A stretch of DNA of 6,516 nt, taken from the NCBI GenBank assembly GCA_900545125.1, contig UQXS01000140.1:1-6516 (forward strand), read 5' to 3'. The translations under genes were made by a program, and so were the position numbers. This document shows positions 4,659-6,516 of the stretch, one piece after another. The notes beneath the pieces are model-generated. The model worked only from the letters and a program-made list of their open reading frames with translations. It had not been told where the DNA came from and ran no database searches. The stretch's first letter is position 1. Every line of letters begins with the position of its first letter. The DNA is from an uncultured Ruminococcus sp. Its GTDB lineage: Bacteria > Bacillota > Clostridia > Oscillospirales > Ruminococcaceae.

Positions 4659-6516
4659 ATGGCTTGGACAAAGCAGCAGGAAAATGCTATAAATGCACGG
4701 AATACTTCAATTATTGTATCGGCTGCGGCAGGAAGCGGAAAAACCTCGGTTCTGACAGAACGGCTGGTAAAATTGATTGCCGATCCCGGATCCGGTGTCA
4801 GGGCGGACAGGATGATAGTTGTTACTTTCACAAATGATGCGGCTGCGGAAATGAAAAAAAGACTTGATAAGCGTCTGAGGGAGCTTATCAATCAGAATCC
4901 GGGAAGCAGTCATCTTTTAAAGCAGCAGACGCTTCTGCAAAGTGCAAAAATCTCAACAATAAATTCTTTCTGTTTTGAGCTTATCCGGGATAACATTACG
5001 GATCAGGGCATCACTTCCGGTTTTGCGGTTCTTGACGAGGCGGAAAACAAGGCACTAAAAGCGCAGGCAATGGACGAACTTATAAACTGGTACAGCGAGA
5101 ACGAATATGACAAGATATCATTTTTGTATGACCGATTCTGTATCAGAAACGACCGTGTGCTGGTGGAAGTGATCTCTCTTGCCGATGAATTTCTTGCCTC
5201 TGTGGCTCTCCGTGACAAATGGCTTGAAACTGCCGAAAATGAGTACAGAAAGGATTTCCGCAGCTCTGTTTATTATAAGGCTCTTATGAAAAGTCTTGAA
5301 GAAAGAGCAGAAAATGCCTTGAAACTTGCTGATGACTGTCTTGGACTTATCGGCAGGATATTCCCCGATATTCATAATTATCCGCAGGCTGAGGCATCGT
5401 TTCGGCAGGCGGAGGAAGAATACGATAAGGTAAACGAACTTATTGGAATCATCCGCACCGGACGTTTCCCTGACAGTGGGGAGTCGGAACGGCTTCGTTC
5501 TTTTGGAAAACTTGTGACCGTTACCGCAAAAACTCCCCATAATAAGGAACTGCGTGAGGTTTACAAGAAAAAGCGTGAGAAGATGAAAGAACTTGTTTCC
5601 GCAATTTTGTCCGGAACATCTTCGGCAGAAAGCGATTTTGCGGAATCCGCAGAAGTGACATTTGTACTGACAGAGATGCTCAGGAAGTATCAGGAGATTA
5701 TCTGGGCGAAGAAATGCGAGAAAAATGCTGTGAGCTTTGATGACGGAGAGCGTCTGGCTCTGGAGATACTTGCTGATACCGACGATCAGGGCAGGATAAT
5801 TCCTTCGGAAACTGCACGTCGTACTGCGGAATTTTACGACATTATCATGATCGACGAGTATCAGGATTCAAACAACAAGCAGGATCTCATATTCAGGCTG
5901 ATATCGAAAAATTACAGGCATACTCCGGACGGTGATCCGATGTATGGGAACAACGTTTTTCTGGTTGGCGATGTCAAACAGTCGATATACGGATTCAGAC
6001 TGGCTAATCCCCGGAATTTCATTGACACATTGAGGAATTCCGAAACATATTCTCCGGAGAACAATTGTCCGAATCAGGCAATTGTGCTGAATAAGAACTT
6101 CCGCAGCTCTCAGGGAGTAATTGATTTTGTAAACTTTGTTTTTGGTCAGATCATGTCCGAAAAATGCGGCGGGATCAGATACAGCGAGGATGAAATGCTG
6201 TATTTCGGGGCGCAGGTCTACGCCGATGCAGGGGAATCATGCCTGACTGAAATAACTCTTGTAAACGATGATCCCCCGGAAGAAAACGACGCTGACAAAG
6301 CAGAATCTCAGGATATCAATTATGAGGCTGAGTATACTGCCGACAGGATCGCCGCCATGATAAACGGAAAATATCCCGTTATCACCCCTGACGGCACACG
6401 TCCGTGCAAACCGTCGGATTTCAGTATTCTTGTGCGAGGCAATAAGTTTATCAGCGTCTACTCGAAAGCTCTTAACGACAGAGGAATACCGGCAAAGGCA
6501 GGCGAGGAGACGGGAT
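4659..6516 (+). CDS. addA: ATP-dependent helicase/nuclease subunit AddA, N-terminal half (3' end outside window)
   Basis: The first 619 codons of AddA, the UvrD-like helicase and nuclease subunit of AddAB, which resects double-strand breaks for recombination. The frame is open from ATG 4659 to the right edge; family members are ~1200 residues, so the second helicase half and the C-terminal nuclease are not seen. Motifs: Q-motif WTKQQENAI (3-11), Walker A AAAGSGKT (22-29, Lys28), motif Ia VVTFTNDAAAEM (54-65), motif Ic-like ISTINSFC, Walker B IDEYQD (Asp399-Glu400), motif III GDVKQSIYGFR (437-447) and motif IV NFRSS (480-484). The start is chosen by the family N-terminus; the Shine-Dalgarno is weak (GGTGA, 4648-4652, six bases upstream), so translation may lean on coupling to ligA. 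AddB is usually encoded just upstream of addA, but here that position is taken by ligA. The motif Ic position has Asn where relatives I recall have His. Confidence 0.95.
   Translation, partial: MAWTKQQENAINARNTSIIVSAAAGSGKTSVLTERLVKLIADPGSGVRADRMIVVTFTNDAAAEMKKRLDKRLRELINQNPGSSHLLKQQTLLQSAKISTINSFCFELIRDNITDQGITSGFAVLDEAENKALKAQAMDELINWYSENEYDKISFLYDRFCIRNDRVLVEVISLADEFLASVALRDKWLETAENEYRKDFRSSVYYKALMKSLEERAENALKLADDCLGLIGRIFPDIHNYPQAEASFRQAEEEYDKVNELIGIIRTGRFPDSGESERLRSFGKLVTVTAKTPHNKELREVYKKKREKMKELVSAILSGTSSAESDFAESAEVTFVLTEMLRKYQEIIWAKKCEKNAVSFDDGERLALEILADTDDQGRIIPSETARRTAEFYDIIMIDEYQDSNNKQDLIFRLISKNYRHTPDGDPMYGNNVFLVGDVKQSIYGFRLANPRNFIDTLRNSETYSPENNCPNQAIVLNKNFRSSQGVIDFVNFVFGQIMSEKCGGIRYSEDEMLYFGAQVYADAGESCLTEITLVNDDPPEENDADKAESQDINYEAEYTADRIAAMINGKYPVITPDGTRPCKPSDFSILVRGNKFISVYSKALNDRGIPAKAGEETG

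Noticed and set aside
4394..4891. Antisense 165-codon open frame across the ligA-addA boundary
   Set aside because: It lies opposite the BRCT domain of LigA and the Walker A region of AddA, has low-complexity Ser/Ala/Phe composition and no ribosome binding site. It is a shadow of the real genes.
5118..5540. Antisense 140-codon open frame inside addA
   Set aside because: Fully contained opposite conserved AddA coding sequence, with no recognisable domain.

Overview
The window reads as a housekeeping stretch of a low-to-moderate GC Firmicute chromosome, most likely a Clostridia/Ruminococcaceae-type organism. The grounds are the Gram-positive-type QueF, the LigA and Maf sequence types, an AddA-type (not RecB-type) recombination helicase, and strong Shine-Dalgarno sequences. 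This placement is inference from sequence style, not a database match. All supported genes lie on the + strand, and there are no long empty stretches.

Bases 1-290 hold the downstream remains of an IS200/IS605-family insertion sequence. They contain the last ~62 codons of the Y1 transposase tnpA, then a well-spaced Shine-Dalgarno and what looks like the first ~16 codons of the partner gene tnpB. The tnpB frame then runs directly into queF (7-cyano-7-deazaguanine reductase, queuosine pathway). The queF frame has no normal start: its first ~35-40 codons are IS sequence read in another frame, while the catalytic core downstream is intact. The likely history is an IS insertion followed by a deletion that removed most of tnpB, the IS right end and the native 5' end of queF.

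Bases 663-2645 form a separate transcription unit. A near-consensus sigma-A promoter with an extended -10 drives maf (a nucleotide pyrophosphatase). Maf overlaps by one base a gene for an uncharacterised DUF1015-family protein. The unit ends in a hairpin with a perfect 16-bp stem.

Bases 2664-6516 carry ligA (NAD+-dependent DNA ligase) followed 12 bases later by the first half of addA (AddAB helicase-nuclease), which runs off the right edge. These two are probably co-transcribed as a DNA replication/repair pair. No promoter is obvious between the hairpin and ligA, so ligA-addA expression may depend on read-through or on a promoter inside the DUF1015 gene.

No undescribed defence system, CRISPR array, tRNA or rRNA was seen. 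The most noteworthy points are the IS605-queF fusion and the conserved but uncharacterised DUF1015 protein.
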